Assembly (NCBI GenBank): GCA_028023455.1
Contig: JAQFVV010000017.1
Span: 4,062,098-4,126,097, forward strand
From: Epiperipatus broadwayi
Lineage: Eukaryota > Onychophora > Udeonychophora > Euonychophora > Peripatidae
Length of the DNA stretch: 64,000 nucleotides
Direction: 5' to 3'
Position numbers and translations under genes: made by a program. The first letter of the stretch is position 1. Every line of letters starts with the position of its first letter. The notes under the pieces are model-generated. The model was not told the origin of the DNA. It saw only the letters and a program-made list of their open reading frames with translations, and searched no databases. Below, one piece after another: positions 23,344 through 34,720 of the stretch.

Positions 23344-23590
23344 AATGGCCATAAAATCCTTTTCTACTCTTGGTATTTGAATGCTATCCTAGAAGATGAT
23401 TATATTATTCAAAATTTAAAGTTTTATGAATTTTTATTTTAAATAAAATATTTTATTAAAATTTTCCATCATCATTATTATCATCATCATTGTCATTATT
23501 ATTATTAAATAGTAGGTAGACATTAGCTTGTAGACTAAATGTATGTCTTCTCATATTTACCACTAGGATATCATTCATTTTAGTAACAAC
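23344..23590 (+). repeat. Dispersed repeat C, copy 2
   Basis: Aligns with the reverse complement of 9381-9605. It carries an internal (ATC)/(ATT)-rich stretch at 23468-23507 that the other copy lacks. Confidence 0.6.
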
Positions 23591-24879
23591 ATGTCCATAA
23601 AGTGAAATATTGTGGTGGTAAAGAAATTAGAAATAGTACATATCCCAGAGATATCTATCTCCTCTCGGTTCCCAAATGGATGCAAGGAAGCAATTTACTG
23701 GTTTTACAGATCCCTATTTTATTTTGTGTAAGCCTTCTGATTACTCTTTGTAATAAGAATATTTGTTAGCAACTATAAATAATAAATAAATGTGTGTATA
23801 CATTCATGATATGTGTATGTTTACAGTACATTGTTATTGTCCGTTATTAAAAATTTATAATTTCTCAACTCGGTTTATTCTAATGATAAGTTTTACCCAT
23901 GCTCTTACTATTCTATGTATGTCCAACTATTTCAGGAATCTAATCTTAGCCACAAAAGGAGATTAGTCCTTTATACAGAGCACTTGTGCAGTTAACAGTC
24001 TTTTAGACAACAATAAAAAAGATGGCACTCACCTGGTCAACAGTATATTAATTAGTAAGAAAGATGGATCAAGTTAGTATTGGGCATACTTCAGTGTTAA
24101 GATTGGAATAAGATATTTACATTGTTCGATGTAGAGGATATCGATGCCAAAAATGTTGTTAACAAAGCAAACGTTTATTGGTAACTTTGATATAAATAAT
24201 GCTTCGGAAGAGCTATTGTAGGCAAGAGCAAAAAAAGGTTTCTCATAAATAATATTGAGGTTGATAAATTATAACCACAAAATTAAGTGTTTGGGATAGA
24301 GAGTGATTGAAGTTACTAATACATTATGAGAAACTACAATGACAAGATTTTGGGGGGAGAGAATGACTAAGATTACTAATAGATTATCAGAACCACAAAG
24401 TACTGTCTAGTTCACATATCAAGAAATAATAGCAATACTTAATCATTTCTTTGGCCCATCATTGTTTAAACATGTAGATAGACTACATTTTAGAACTAGG
24501 AAAAAAGTTCAAAGATGAGGGCATAAGCAAAAACAATATAATACTCAGAAGTCTAGCAAAGAAGACAATACGCAGAAGTTTCATGAATAAATATTTCCTT
24601 AATAACTTTTATGGGAAATGGAAGATGATGAATTGGGATAACAACTACTAGCCAATCTGGATCTCAATAATTCAGATAGAATAAGAAAGGGGTTGGCACA
24701 TGATTTAGTGCCAAAACAGTCCAAAGAATTTCAAGAATCAATGGAAAGCCAGTAGGCTTTCATTAATAAAACTTAATATCAACAAATTAAAAATCCTTCT
24801 CTTTTTTCATTTCAAAAACTTTATTTTCTTATATCAATACTGAACACACACACACACACATATATATATAAAATACAAA
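23591..24879. other. Gene-free stretch
   Basis: 23930-24780 is slightly purine-rich on the plus strand, with many short frames but no motif I recognise. It could be heavily decayed coding sequence. Confidence 0.3.
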
Positions 24880-25050
24880 ACTGATTGTAAAAGACCCAGA
24901 AAGAGACCACATGTGAGATGGATGGATGAAATAAGAAATTGGGCAGGGGTGATGTGGAGAAGAGAAACTAAAGATAGAAAAAGATGGATTGAACTTGGAG
25001 AGACCTCCATCCTGCAGTGGATTGATAATGGTTGATGATGATGATGAATA
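24880..25050 (+). pseudogene. LINE (RTE-like) 3' end fragment
   Basis: Encodes the terminal VKDPERDHM-like segment, then RWMDEIRNWAGVMWRRE and RKRWIELGETSILQWIDNG. The stop codon runs into TGATGATGATGATGA, the trinucleotide 3' tail. It is a 5'-truncated copy of the same family as 5440-5775. The minus-strand frames at 24829-25127 are shadows. An (AC)n/(TA)n tract precedes it. Confidence 0.8.
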
Positions 25051-25154
25051 CAAAACTCCAATGTTTCAACTGTTTTCATCTTCATACAGTCATTTTCAAG
25101 GATCTGCAACAACAATATGAAATACATATTTATAAATAAACTTCAATTACATAC

Positions 25155-26150
25155 ATAACTTCATCTTACATTAACATAAACAGTAACAAACATATTAAAC
25201 ATACATAATTATATTTTACTTACATCTCTCCCACTGTTATTTTTTATTACTCTTTCTTTTACATTATTTAATTACAAATCTGTCTTAAAATCATCCGAGA
25301 AACTTTTTTTATACAAATTTAAAAACCAACCCTAATTTTAAATAAGTCCCCCCTTTTTTAAATCTTATCTAAAACCCATCTCAAAACTACATTCCTAAAC
25401 TATAGCTTTAAATGAATATAAAACAAATATAAACATCTTTTTTTATACAAAAAAACTTTTAACAATTTACCTAAACCTATTTAAACATTACATTTTAATT
25501 ATACATTATTTTAGATTCTTTATCTATTCCATTAATTCTATTTAAAATAGGATTATATTTTTTTATGTAAAAATATTCTTTTACCATCCTTTCTGTGTAA
25601 TTTTTAACCCTTTCCAACATTTAAATATTAAATTGTTTATGTCCTGAAACTTTACAATGTATGTAAATATTTGAATTTTTGTCATAAAGAATTTAATATT
25701 AAAATGTTGGAAAGGATTTAAAATTACAGGGAAAGGATGGTAAAAGAATATTTTAATCCTATTTTAAATAGAATTAATGGAGTAGACAAGGAATCTAAAA
25801 TAATGTATAATTAAAATGGAATGTTTAAATAGGTTTAGGTAAATTGTTAAAAGTTTTTTTTGTATAAAAAAAGATGTTTATATATTTTTAATATTCATTT
25901 AAAGCTATAATTTAGGAATGTAGTTTTGAGATGGGTTTTAGATAAGATTTAAAAAAGGGGGAAGTTATTTGAAATTAGGGTTGGTATTTAAATTTATATA
26001 AAAAGTTTCTTGGATGATTTTAAGATAGATTTGTAATTAAATAATGTAAAAGAAAGAGTAATAAAAAATTAGCAGTGGGAGAGAGATGTAAGTAAAATAT
26101 AATTATTTATGTTTAATATGTTTGTTACTGTTTATGTTAATGTAAGATGT
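25155..26150. repeat. Large foldback, about 460-bp arms, PLE-derived
   Basis: The left arm (about 25155-25625) and right arm (about 25695-26150) are reverse complements over almost their whole length, with about 70 bp between them. Read outward from the centre, each arm begins with a short coding remnant: on the minus strand RMVKEYFYIKKYNPILNRI (about 25605-25535). This matches the end of PLE GIY-YIG proteins (R-x-x-KE-x-x-x-I then NP-x-LN). It is followed by a long AT-rich 3' flank. The structure is thus two inverted PLE 3' ends, head to head, with the RT and most of the endonuclease missing. Confidence 0.8.
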
Positions 26151-26640
26151 CAACAGATTCTTTCGGTTCACACAGCTAACATCATTAGCTTTAGAAATGT
26201 TTTTAAAAGCACCTATTAATATAAATTTGAAGTCTGTATTCTGTCCAGCAATATGCCTCTATAAAAGCTTATGTAATATGGACTTCTTTTGCTCACCCAA
26301 TCTTAATTAACATAATCCATAAATTGCCATTGTTTTAAGTATGGATGATTTTTCTGAGCAAAGCATTCATAATAATCAATCCGTACATTGTGCAAAAATT
26401 TAACAGATTCTTTCAGTTCACACAACTAATATCATTATTCCAAAAATCACTGTGCCACTGTTTAAAATTTCTATTAACACAAACATTAAAGTCTCCAACA
26501 AAAAAATTTAGAATGTTAGTGGTTTTCATGCAACAATGCTATACAATAAGGAATAAAAACTTACCTTTTTTTGATTTTAAATCTACTGTTGAAGAATAAC
26601 TATTATAAAATTGGCATGGATGCCATCTTATCAGTCATTA
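26151..26640 (-). pseudogene. LINE endonuclease remnant with internal duplication
   Basis: On the minus strand, about 26520-26400 encodes FFVGDFNVCVN, then WHSDFWNND, then KNLLNFCTMYG. This is the GDFN-containing segment of the apurinic-type endonuclease of a non-LTR retrotransposon, different from the RTE-like family here. The downstream segment AACAGATTCTTTC.GTTCACAC.(A)CTAA at 26401 recurs at 26152 (249-bp offset), so part of the domain is duplicated. Stops interrupt the frame. No RT follows. Confidence 0.55.
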
Positions 26641-28042
26641 CTGATATATTTAGGAAGTCCAAAAATATATTTGGGACAACTATCATCAACTAAATATAAT
26701 GTATTTATCAACTGGTTTTGATATTCCATATGTATTTTAAATTGAGTCTCATGTTTCAGGGTCAAAAATTAATACATCTATGTGCTTTGAATATTGATGT
26801 CCCACATTAAGGGACCAAATATTAATAAATATCATAATGTCCATAGCCTATAGGTTTCAGAGAGTAGTTTTTTGGCAAATAATAATTGATAGATCAGACA
26901 ACCCAACACTACACAGTCCATTTTTACTTGATGCCCTGTCTTTCACAAAAATTTATAGCCTTTAACTGCTCAAATAATTTTTTTGGAAACTGGTTTTAAC
27001 TATAAGCAACTATATTACTGTTAAATATTGATAGTTCGCTTCAAGTAAACACATTTTGTGTATCTATCAAATTGGCTGACTATTGGTTGTATTATCAGAG
27101 TTAAAATAACAACTAAGAAGACCTCCGGATTTTAAACTTTTAGTCATCGTTATTATGAGGACTTGCCAAATAAAAAGATTGGAGTCAGAAGTGCTGACTG
27201 GATAATTAAAACATGAAAAGATAGTTACACAAAGAATCTCACTGTCACAGTTAAGATAGGATGGACATAAAAGCTCCTGGAAATCAAGCTTTAAAACTAG
27301 TTTTAAATGACTGAAAACAGTATGGCATAAAACACAGAAAAAAAACAGAAAAGCTTGTTTTTATTGGAGAAAAACCTACCTTTCCTTGAAGACAGTAAAA
27401 AGTACTGTGACTGTATACACTTCCAAAATTCATTTTAAGATCTTTTTATATGGTTATATATATTGTAGATCGAATACAAATCATTGAGCGCCATCTATCT
27501 CACATAATTTGAAACTAAATTTAATGTACCATTTACAAATATATTCATCAAATTACACATATATTTTTTTTTTTTTGCATATAACCTTTAAAATACCATG
27601 TACTTATTTCTGTTTTAAGAAAGAAAGAATATTTTTCAATTACAATTTATAATTTGCTCTTATTATTAGAAGATTCAACATATTTTAAGTAGAACAAGTT
27701 TTATAAAATTAAAGAAACTTGAGTTATTGAATAATATGTTTTGTCTATACTAATTTCTTAAAGAGTAATTTGATTAAGGCTCAAAACAATAAATTGTGCT
27801 AAAGGCGTAGCTTGTTTAATGGATCATAGGACGATGGTTGAATTTAAAAATGTCGTATTCCAAACATATTTGCAAGAAAATTGATCTTCGTTTTTAAAAG
27901 TACCTCTTAAACATGCTAAATTTTAACAGATATTAAACACTAAAATTATTAATTCGGATTTTCAGGAATTGTTATAGATCTTCGGGTATTTGTAGAGGTA
28001 TGAAAATCTCCTAAAAAGTGTGTTATATATTAGAATCATAAC
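26641..28042. other. Gene-free stretch
   Basis: 27100-27420 is moderately GC-richer. At 27465-27520, TCGAATACAAATCATTGAGCG and CGCCATCTATC slightly recall the LTR-like unit at 7.6 kb. Nothing else recognised. Confidence 0.3.
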
Positions 28043-28059
28043 AACCTCTAAGTAATAAA

Positions 28060-28277
28060 CATCACATGGGCACCACTTCTTATGCTTGTGTATAACTGTT
28101 GTTAAAACAGGCAAAACTCACTATACATAACTGACAAAGGCCACAAGCCAGAAACTAGTCTGGGGATATTGGATGAGTAGGCACTAGATGGGGATTTTAT
28201 GCATAAGCCTTCTGGCATCCATTGATTACTCTAGCTTGCTGTGTGTGGCAATACGTATAGTGAGTTTTGTCTGTTTT
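28060..28277 (-). mobile_element. Repeat G retroposon, copy 2 (core inverted)
   Basis: Flanked by 17-bp target-site duplications, AACCTCTAAGTAATAAA (28043-28059) and AACCTGTAAGTACTAAA (28278-28294), with two mismatches. The tail ATCACATGG...CTTATGCTTGTGTATAACTG lies at the left, as in copies 1 and 3. The core between the inverted ends is reversed: CTGACAAAGGCCACAAGCCAG reads on the plus strand and GGCATCCATTGATTACTCT lies to the right. Non-coding. Confidence 0.85.
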
Positions 28278-28294
28278 AACCTGTAAGTACTAAA

Positions 28295-28689
28295 TTAACC
28301 TTTAATTACTAAGTGTAAAACATAACATTTTGATAGCTCAAATAGAGATGTAATTAATGCAGGTACTGAAAACACCCAGTGAACTATATAATAATAATAA
28401 TGCATCTTTGTTTTCTTTCAGAGACAATAAAGCTTTAAAAATTGACCCATATTCTGGCCACTTGATAATAATTGCTTAATTAAATTAATTATACCCATGA
28501 AATATCATTAAATTAGTTATAAATATCTTGATTTTGTCCATGTCAAAATTTTATATTATTGTTAGTGATAAAAAATCAAAGATGAATGATTTATATAAAG
28601 TTTAGAGTTGAAATTATTTTATTTGTGAAGTTCAGTAGTTTAAATCTATATATGTAAATGATTAATAATTTTTAACATGTTTTTGTTGA
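28295..28689. other. Gene-free stretch
   Basis: AT-rich. No feature supported. Confidence 0.35.
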
Positions 28690-28985
28690 AATGGTTTTAA
28701 GAATGTGGAAATATCTGTTCTATTTTTTTTTTTTTTTAAAGAAAAATCACAATCAAATGATATCGGTAATGACCAATGAAAACTGTAAACACTTTTTGCA
28801 TCTAAAACGGAAACCTATTTTAAATTCAAAAAGTATTTACAGTTTTCATTGGTCACTGCCTATGTCATCTGATTGTAATACAAAAACTATCTACCATTTA
28901 CACTGGTTGATGTCTATATCATTTGATTATGATTTTTCTTAAATAAAATAGAATAAATATTTATTTCCACATTTTTAAAAATATA
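28690..28985. repeat. Foldback with duplicated right arm
   Basis: The left side has AAAATCACAATCAAATGATAT, then GACCAATGAAAACTGTAAA. The right side carries the inverse twice: TTTACAGTTTTCATTGGTCA..TCATCTGATTGT (28838-28876) and TTTACACTGGTTGATG...ATCATTTGATTATGATTTTTC (28898-28938). The outer ends AAGAATGTGGAAATA and TATTTCCACATTTTT also pair. The 83-codon frame across it is a by-product. Confidence 0.75.
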
Positions 28986-29199
28986 AGTATATATTGTTAA
29001 TAAAATTGCTATGTTTAATTAAAGTGTTTTCAGCTATCTTCAATGATATTAAGGAGTAATAAAGATTCCAAAAACGAATTGGACGATCATAGTAGAATAA
29101 AACCAAATAAATCTTCATTCTGTTCTCTAAACAGAGTGAGTTGAGTTTTATCTATTTTCAGAGAGATTTATTAAGGTGATAATATGATGAATATATATA

Positions 29200-29222
29200 T
29201 ATATATGTGTGTGTGTGTGTAA
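29200..29222. repeat. (TA)n/(TG)n microsatellite
   Basis: TA repeat passing into TG repeat just before the 29.24-kb foldback. Confidence 0.8.
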
Positions 29223-29242
29223 TTGTATAAGGGTTTATATAT

Positions 29243-29417
29243 ATAAATTTTAACAGTAAATACAATATTATAATTTAAATTCTTTTGTAGTGCTTTTAAT
29301 TACGTGGTAATCCTCATCAGTCGAGGATTACCACATAATCGAGAGGAGGATTACCATGTAATCGAAAGCGTTTCAAAAGAATTTAAACTATAATATTGTA
29401 TTTACCGTTAATTTTTT
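29243..29417. repeat. Short foldback with hammerhead-like hairpins
   Basis: Arms 29243-29316 and 29344-29417 pair through TAAATACAATATTATA.TTTAAA and TTCTTTTG. On the minus strand CTGATGA (complement of 29314-29320) is followed by G, then GATTAC-CAC-GTAATT and AAAAGC. The right arm on the plus strand has GAGGATTACCATGTAATCGAAAGC, in which GATTAC/GTAATC pair perfectly around CAT and lead into GAAA. The 20-bp block AGGATTACCACATAATCGAG is duplicated in the centre. Hammerhead-like, but with one extra purine before helix II. Confidence 0.75.
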
Positions 29418-29830
29418 TCCTATAAATATAATATAACGGTATTGTATTTTATATACATATATATAATAAAATATAGGACAAGGATGGGGTCTGTTCTCAA
29501 AACATCTTAACTGAGGTAAGGAAGGTATTATTAATTTGTTTTATTAATAGTAATATTAATATAAAAGTATTATTTGCATACACACAAACTAATCATGTGA
29601 AATATTTATTTGAAGTATTATTTTGGGGAATCAAATTCATGACTCAATATATGATATTTCAAGTTACATTTTAGTTTGTCAATACCCTACAGTGATCATA
29701 CATGTCTTCTACATAGTGGTAATATATGTACTATGTTTAACTAAATATTGGCACCCTTGCCTCTTAAACATAAAGTTACATCCATATGGTGCATATGAAA
29801 GATCTCTATCGTTATTATATATATATATAT

Positions 29831-29882
29831 AATTATTCATTAATGTAAATGTATATATAATTATTCATTAATGTAAATGTAA
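29831..29882 (+). repeat. 28-bp tandem duplication
   Basis: AATTATTCATTAATGTAAAT occurs twice with a 28-bp period. Confidence 0.9.
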
Positions 29883-30120
29883 CAAAATATATGCATAAAT
29901 TTATAAATATGTGCATATGTATATAAATATGCTTTACGAAGTATCCAAAGAATATAAACTACAATACCATTTCTATTTAATTCGAAGCATTGTTTGTGCA
30001 GAGATCAAAATCATTGTTGTTATTACTTATACCCAACGACTGTTTTAAAAAATGTTAAAACCAGTGTTATCTTATTAAAATACATCATAGATATTTCAAT
30101 AATTATATAATTAAGATACT
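29883..30120. other. Gene-free stretch
   Basis: AT-rich, no feature seen. Confidence 0.3.
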
Positions 30121-30130
30121 AACAATATAG

Positions 30131-30233
30131 TCAAGCATTGGTGGTCGAGAAATCAGTGACAGCTGCTTTACAAGCAGTTGTTCTGGGTTAGTGGATTCGC
30201 TTCCCAGCTGATGCTATGACACATGAGAAAAAA
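30131..30233 (+). mobile_element. tRNA-derived SINE, copy 1, with TSD
   Basis: About 100 bp, flanked by the 10-bp duplication AACAATATAG (30121-30130 and 30234-30243), with a 3' A tail. The A-box region GTGGTCGAGAAATCAGTG and the B-box-like GGATTCGCTTCC, with an anticodon-like hairpin CTGC-TTTACAA-GCAG between, give a class II tRNA plan (Leu/Ser type, long variable arm). The 45.2-kb copy keeps TAGCCGAGAGGTC and GGTTCGCCTTCC, close to real tRNA-Leu boxes. It would be transcribed by RNA polymerase III and mobilised by a LINE. Other copies: 41.15, 45.2, 48.23 (truncated) and 62.8 kb. Confidence 0.85.
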
Positions 30234-30243
30234 AACAATATAG

Positions 30244-31004
30244 CATATCTGTTTTAGCTTCATTTTCTGATCATCTCATTCTACACAAACAAGTTTAATT
30301 CATTGCAGGTAAAAAATTTGCCCATATATAGACCTATATGTTGAATTTTTATAAGTTCTCGTATATAAATATTTATGCTGGATAATTTTAGTTGTTATCT
30401 ATAGGACAGAGTGTTTATATATTACATGAGTCCCAAGTTAATATAATGACTAGAATTAGGCAGCATAACTATTTAAATGAGAGCTATGGAAAATTCAGCG
30501 CAAAGACTGTATTTTTGGATCATAAAAAGTAATGTGGACACATTTTGAATCTGTCAAGGGTTAAACTTGTTTGTGTAAAGTTAAATAATTGGAAAAAAGT
30601 GATGTGCTACATGGTTAACAACAATAATGTTAACAACAAAAGATCAAATAATGTTCAATTATATAATTATTGGAATATTTAAGGTCTAATGCTCTTTTTT
30701 TACAGTTTTTGAGTGTAAGTTAACAATAGTTGTGATTATGATTCTGGTTACTGAAGATGTATTAGGGATAAATAGAAGTGGTACTTAAGTATTAAACCTG
30801 CTGCCCATGTTTGCAACAACAGAATGCTGTGTCTTTCTCCAATGGGAGTGGGAGTATTTCCAATGGCAGAATGCCATATTAAAATGTCAATTTTTTTTTA
30901 AAAATATGAAAAGTATAAATTTGTACACAAAAAATAATAAACATGTGTATTTTATATGTATATAAAATAATGGCTATATGATTATATGTTTAAATGTAAT
31001 AGCT
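30244..31004. other. Gene-free stretch
   Basis: AT-rich; no supported features. Confidence 0.35.
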
Positions 31005-31032
31005 CTGATGAAGACTGCAAGACAGCCAAAAC
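31005..31032 (+). ncRNA. Hammerhead-like core hairpin
   Basis: CTGATGA, one A, then GACTG-CAAGA-CAGCC (one transition from a perfect 5-bp stem), then AAAAC in place of GAAAC. This is the same layout as the hairpins at 29.3 and 43.15 kb. The G-to-A change at the first base of GAAA and the extra purine would be expected to inactivate a hammerhead, so this is at best a relic. It lies about 190 bp upstream of a LINE remnant. Confidence 0.4.
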
Positions 31033-31196
31033 TGTTAGAAAAATAAAGGAGGAATTATATGAAAATTCCATTAAAGTGTATATGAGATTTTTTTAAAAAG
31101 TAATATATATGAATATGTGAAAAAATGTAAAAAGTAAAGAAGATATAAGAATAATACTTCTAAGAACAAGAAAACAAAATATATTTTATGATTATA

Positions 31197-32640
31197 ACAT
31201 CCTGTGAATTGCCCAGCATTTTAAATGAAGAAGTGAGACATGCAATGCAATCTATGAAGAAGGGGAAAGCTCCAAGTAATGATAAAGCTATAATTGATAT
31301 ATTAAGTAATTGAAAAAGTAGAAAAATTGTTGACAAAATTATATACCAAATGTCTATATGTTAAAGATATATCAGATGACTGGAAGACTGCAGTATTAAT
31401 ATTGATATTTAAGAAAGATGATTAAAAAATATTAGAAATTACAGACTTATTCATCTTTTATCAGTTCTATGCTAATTGCAATTTATCTGTAGTAGACTTT
31501 GGAATTTTACTGACCAAAAGAACAAGCTGGATTTAAAAGTGGTTTAGTACAGTGGACCATATCCAAGTATTGAGAGACATTATAGAAAGGATCAATGAAT
31601 ATGAGTTGCCATTATGCTTTAGATTTGTAGGTTATGAAAAAGGAGTTTGATTCTATAAAAATTTTTATAGTGATTAAAGCATTAAGTCATCACAAAGTAG
31701 ACCCAGGATGTAACAGCCATTACTAGATTGCATAGTGATTTGAAAAAGATTAATACTGAGAAGAATGTATAACATATTGACTCTATATCTCCAAAATATC
31801 TTACAGCAATTTTCCAAGAAGTATTTTATACATTTAGTAGAAAGCTAAGGAAATAAAAACAGTAACTGAAGATTGTTTAACTCATCTAGATCTTTCAGAT
31901 GATATAATTCTTTTTCAAAATAATGCTTCCAAGCTCTAGAAATGTTGCAAAGTTTATCACATGAAAGTAAGGTTAAAGGCAGATACTAAAAGACACCAAG
32001 GTAATATTCAATGGATTTTCTCAGATCATAAAGATTGATAATTAGAAACTAGAAGAACATAATTATAAATACCTTGGTTAGATTATTAATATAAATAAAA
32101 ATGCAATGGATGAAATTAATCATAGAATTACACTTGGATGGAGTAATTTTGGGAGAAATAATTTAATATTAAATAGAAATATACTTCTATTTAAAAAGAA
32201 AAGTTTTTAATATATATATTTTACCAGTTCTTATTTATGGATTTGAGATTGGACACTTAACTGAAGAACAATATAGAGACTTCAGACTATTCATTGAGTT
32301 ATGGAGAGATGAATGTTAGTGGTTGAAAACTAACTACCTGGATGAGAGAATGAACAGATATTATTGATATTATTGAAAGAATCAATACTGAAGTGGAACT
32401 GGACTGGACATATTTTTGTATATATTTCTAGAAGGAATGATAATAGATGGTAATTGAAGTCTTAAAGTAAATCCCAAGAGATCATAAAAGATGTGGAAGG
32501 AGATCTTATGTGAGATGTTTTTACTGGACTGGTATAATGTGGAGAAGAGAGGCTAGTGATTGGAGAAACTGGATTAAGTTTTGAGAGACCATCTTGTAGG
32601 GGAATCAACAATGATTGAAAATGATGATGATGACTGTGGA
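31197..32640 (+). pseudogene. RTE-like LINE, decayed reverse transcriptase to 3' end
   Basis: Broken plus-strand frames follow the RT in order. 31205-31290: ILNEEVRHAMQSMKKGKAPSN, start of the RT domain. About 31515: EQAGFKSG. About 31620: a DYEKAFD-equivalent stretch, now VMKKEFDSIK. About 31890: the ADD region, where the first residues of the catalytic YxDD-type box are changed. 32000-32030: VIFNGFSQIIKID. About 32225-32290: YILPVLIYGFE then LTEEQYRDFRLF. 32365-32640: the tail KSILKWNWTGHI-like segment, then the terminal MWRREASDWRNWIK, ending with GATGATGATGA. Dozens of stops and frameshifts; clearly dead. The 5' endonuclease is absent. Confidence 0.7.
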
Positions 32641-32689
32641 AGTTGCTTGGAAGAAAAATATTGATTTAAATTCACTACTGATGATTAAT

Positions 32690-32965
32690 ATATTTCTGGT
32701 ATAGTTTATGAGGTTCATGTCATTGTCATAAAATTTATGTAGGTCAAAGTAAACTCACCTTGTATATACATAACTTAACAGAGGTCATAATATATTATTT
32801 GATAATGCAGGAGTTATCTTTTAAAATGAATTGCATAAGTTGACAGAAACTCTGGTGAGTGATCTTTTTGATTCTGAGGTCATCATTCTTAATAAAGGTG
32901 GGTGTAATTTAAAATGAAATTATGGGAATGGTTAATCTGTTTTATATGTTTAGTTGATTTTCAAT
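32690..32965 (+). pseudogene. Penelope-like endonuclease remnant
   Basis: Plus strand 32697-32762 reads GIVYEV, a frameshift, then CHCHKIYVGQSKLTL. These are both halves of the GIY-YIG motif with the Cys-x-Cys pair and the conserved Gly-Gln. Further on (32835-32905) HKLTETLVSDLFDSEVIILN corresponds to the segment containing the middle of the nuclease fold. It directly follows the LINE tail at 32640, so one element probably inserted next to or into the other. No RT is seen. Confidence 0.6.
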
Positions 32966-34299
32966 TGAAAAGGTCTATTTGTGCAATAGGTGAAAACATG
33001 GTTATAACAGAAGAGTAGTTTGTGTGTTATTTTATCAGTATTTTATTGTTATATGATTTTATATTTTATTTTATATATTAGTGCAACAGCTTTTTATTTT
33101 CTACTTCATTAAGACTCTATGTTAAAATACTTTTATGCAAACTCAATTTCTGTACTCCATCATGTGATAAATGATAAAAGAGCACTTCATATGGTATTTT
33201 TGTTTACGAAATCCCATTTTATTGGAAAGTAAATTAACCTTACAAATTATAATTGGTTTGATTTAATAAAGTGGACTTCTTAATCAAACTCTAAAATAAA
33301 TGTTGCGAATACATTTTTGTATTTGCAATTGCAAATTACTTTAAAAATTGAGAGATTATTGCTTCATATCCTGTAAGAATATCCCTCACCAATTTCATTT
33401 TCTAACTTATAGACTATTTCAAAATTATAGTTTTCATAGTCAAAGAATTGGCAAACTGGGACAGAAATCTATATATTTTATTTTGGGTATATTGTAGCCG
33501 CTTTGTAAGCGTGGTCTGGATTTTATAATGAATATTTTAATCATTTTTTAAAGATTTGAGAAATCAATAATGTAGTAACAGACTGGGAATGATATGAATT
33601 AGTTCGAACTCTCGACTAAGTAGATGTTTTCATTCTTTAATTTCATGAACGGCAGTTTTTATTTTAAATTTTCTTGATTGTTTATATATATTGGAGGGGG
33701 GGGTGGAGAATGTATTAAAAAAAACAATTGAATAAAGCAGGTTAACTCCAAAGTATCATTATATATATAAATAAACAAAAGAACTTACGTACTTAATAAG
33801 TCAAAATTTTTTGCTAAAAAAGGCGATAAGTCGGTGTTTCCAATAACATTCAAGACAATATAAACTTAATTGCGTACATTCAGGTGGTAAAAATTAAGCC
33901 AACATATTTAAATTAAGCAATTATTTTTCCCTCAATCTTTTTTTAAACAAAATAATAAAACTGACAAACGTAGAATCTAATGATTTTATGCTTATATTTT
34001 TGTATTATGTTTTTCTTCTAAGATTTCTTTTAACAAAACGAATTGTCATTTTTAGATCACCGTTTGTAATATATTTAGCTCGACAATGTCAAATTTACTT
34101 TTGTTCTATTTGCTTTTGATTCCATCTGATCTATAGTTTTTCTCTTATTTTTTTTAATACTCCAAGATAGCATCGGTTTATAGTTAACTTGTCTTTTTAC
34201 TGTGAATTTACCAAATGTGTGACGCTCTTTTTCATTACGTTTTTTTTTTTCAAGGCAAAAAAAAAAGAGTGCAGAAAATTTGTAAAGAATTTTTTTGTT
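32966..34299. other. Gene-free stretch
   Basis: 33680-33710 contains a run of eight G within TTGGAGGGGGGGGTGGAG. The rest is AT-rich, without recognisable features. Confidence 0.35.
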
Positions 34300-34720
34300 A
34301 ACTCTATTTAATTAGCTATACGACTAGCACGTGCCAATGTTAGAATACTTCCCGTTTTTTCCCTTTGTATCCACGCGTGCCAAAATACCTGTTTAAAATA
34401 TTCAAAAAATTAACATCAAAAAATTAACTCCCACGCAGCCTTGATTGAACCTGGCCGCATATCACATGATTTACCACGTGATCAAACAGTGGTTAATGAA
34501 AGAAATCGGTTCCTATTGATTTGGCAAACCAATAAAGCGGAAATGAGGAACTCTAATTCCTGACCAAGTCATTTCCTATAAGTCATTTCTGCGTCTTCTT
34601 TCCCACAGTCGGGCCTTTTCTTTTCTCACCGCCAGCAAAACCATCAAAATATCAGTATCAATAACTTAACGTGGGTTCTTAGAGACGTGGTCATTTCATG
34701 TAAACAAACTATAAACTTTG
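34300..34720. promoter_or_regulatory. GC-richer, CpG-containing island with E-boxes
   Basis: The base composition changes sharply here. CACGTG occurs at 34328-34333 and 34475-34480, CACATG at 34463-34468, a CCAAT box at 34529-34533, followed by GCGGAAATGAGG (an ETS-like GGAA). CpG words (CACGCGTGCC, CCACGCAGCC, GACGTGG) are frequent compared with flanking DNA. This could be a promoter or enhancer with the first exon of a host gene, but I see no long open frame or confident splice sites, so strand and target are unknown. Confidence 0.35.

Noticed and set aside
24829-25127. Minus-strand frames of 74 and 97 codons
   Set aside because: Antisense to the LINE 3' fragment and its (TGA)n tail; the proteins mirror the LINE sequence.
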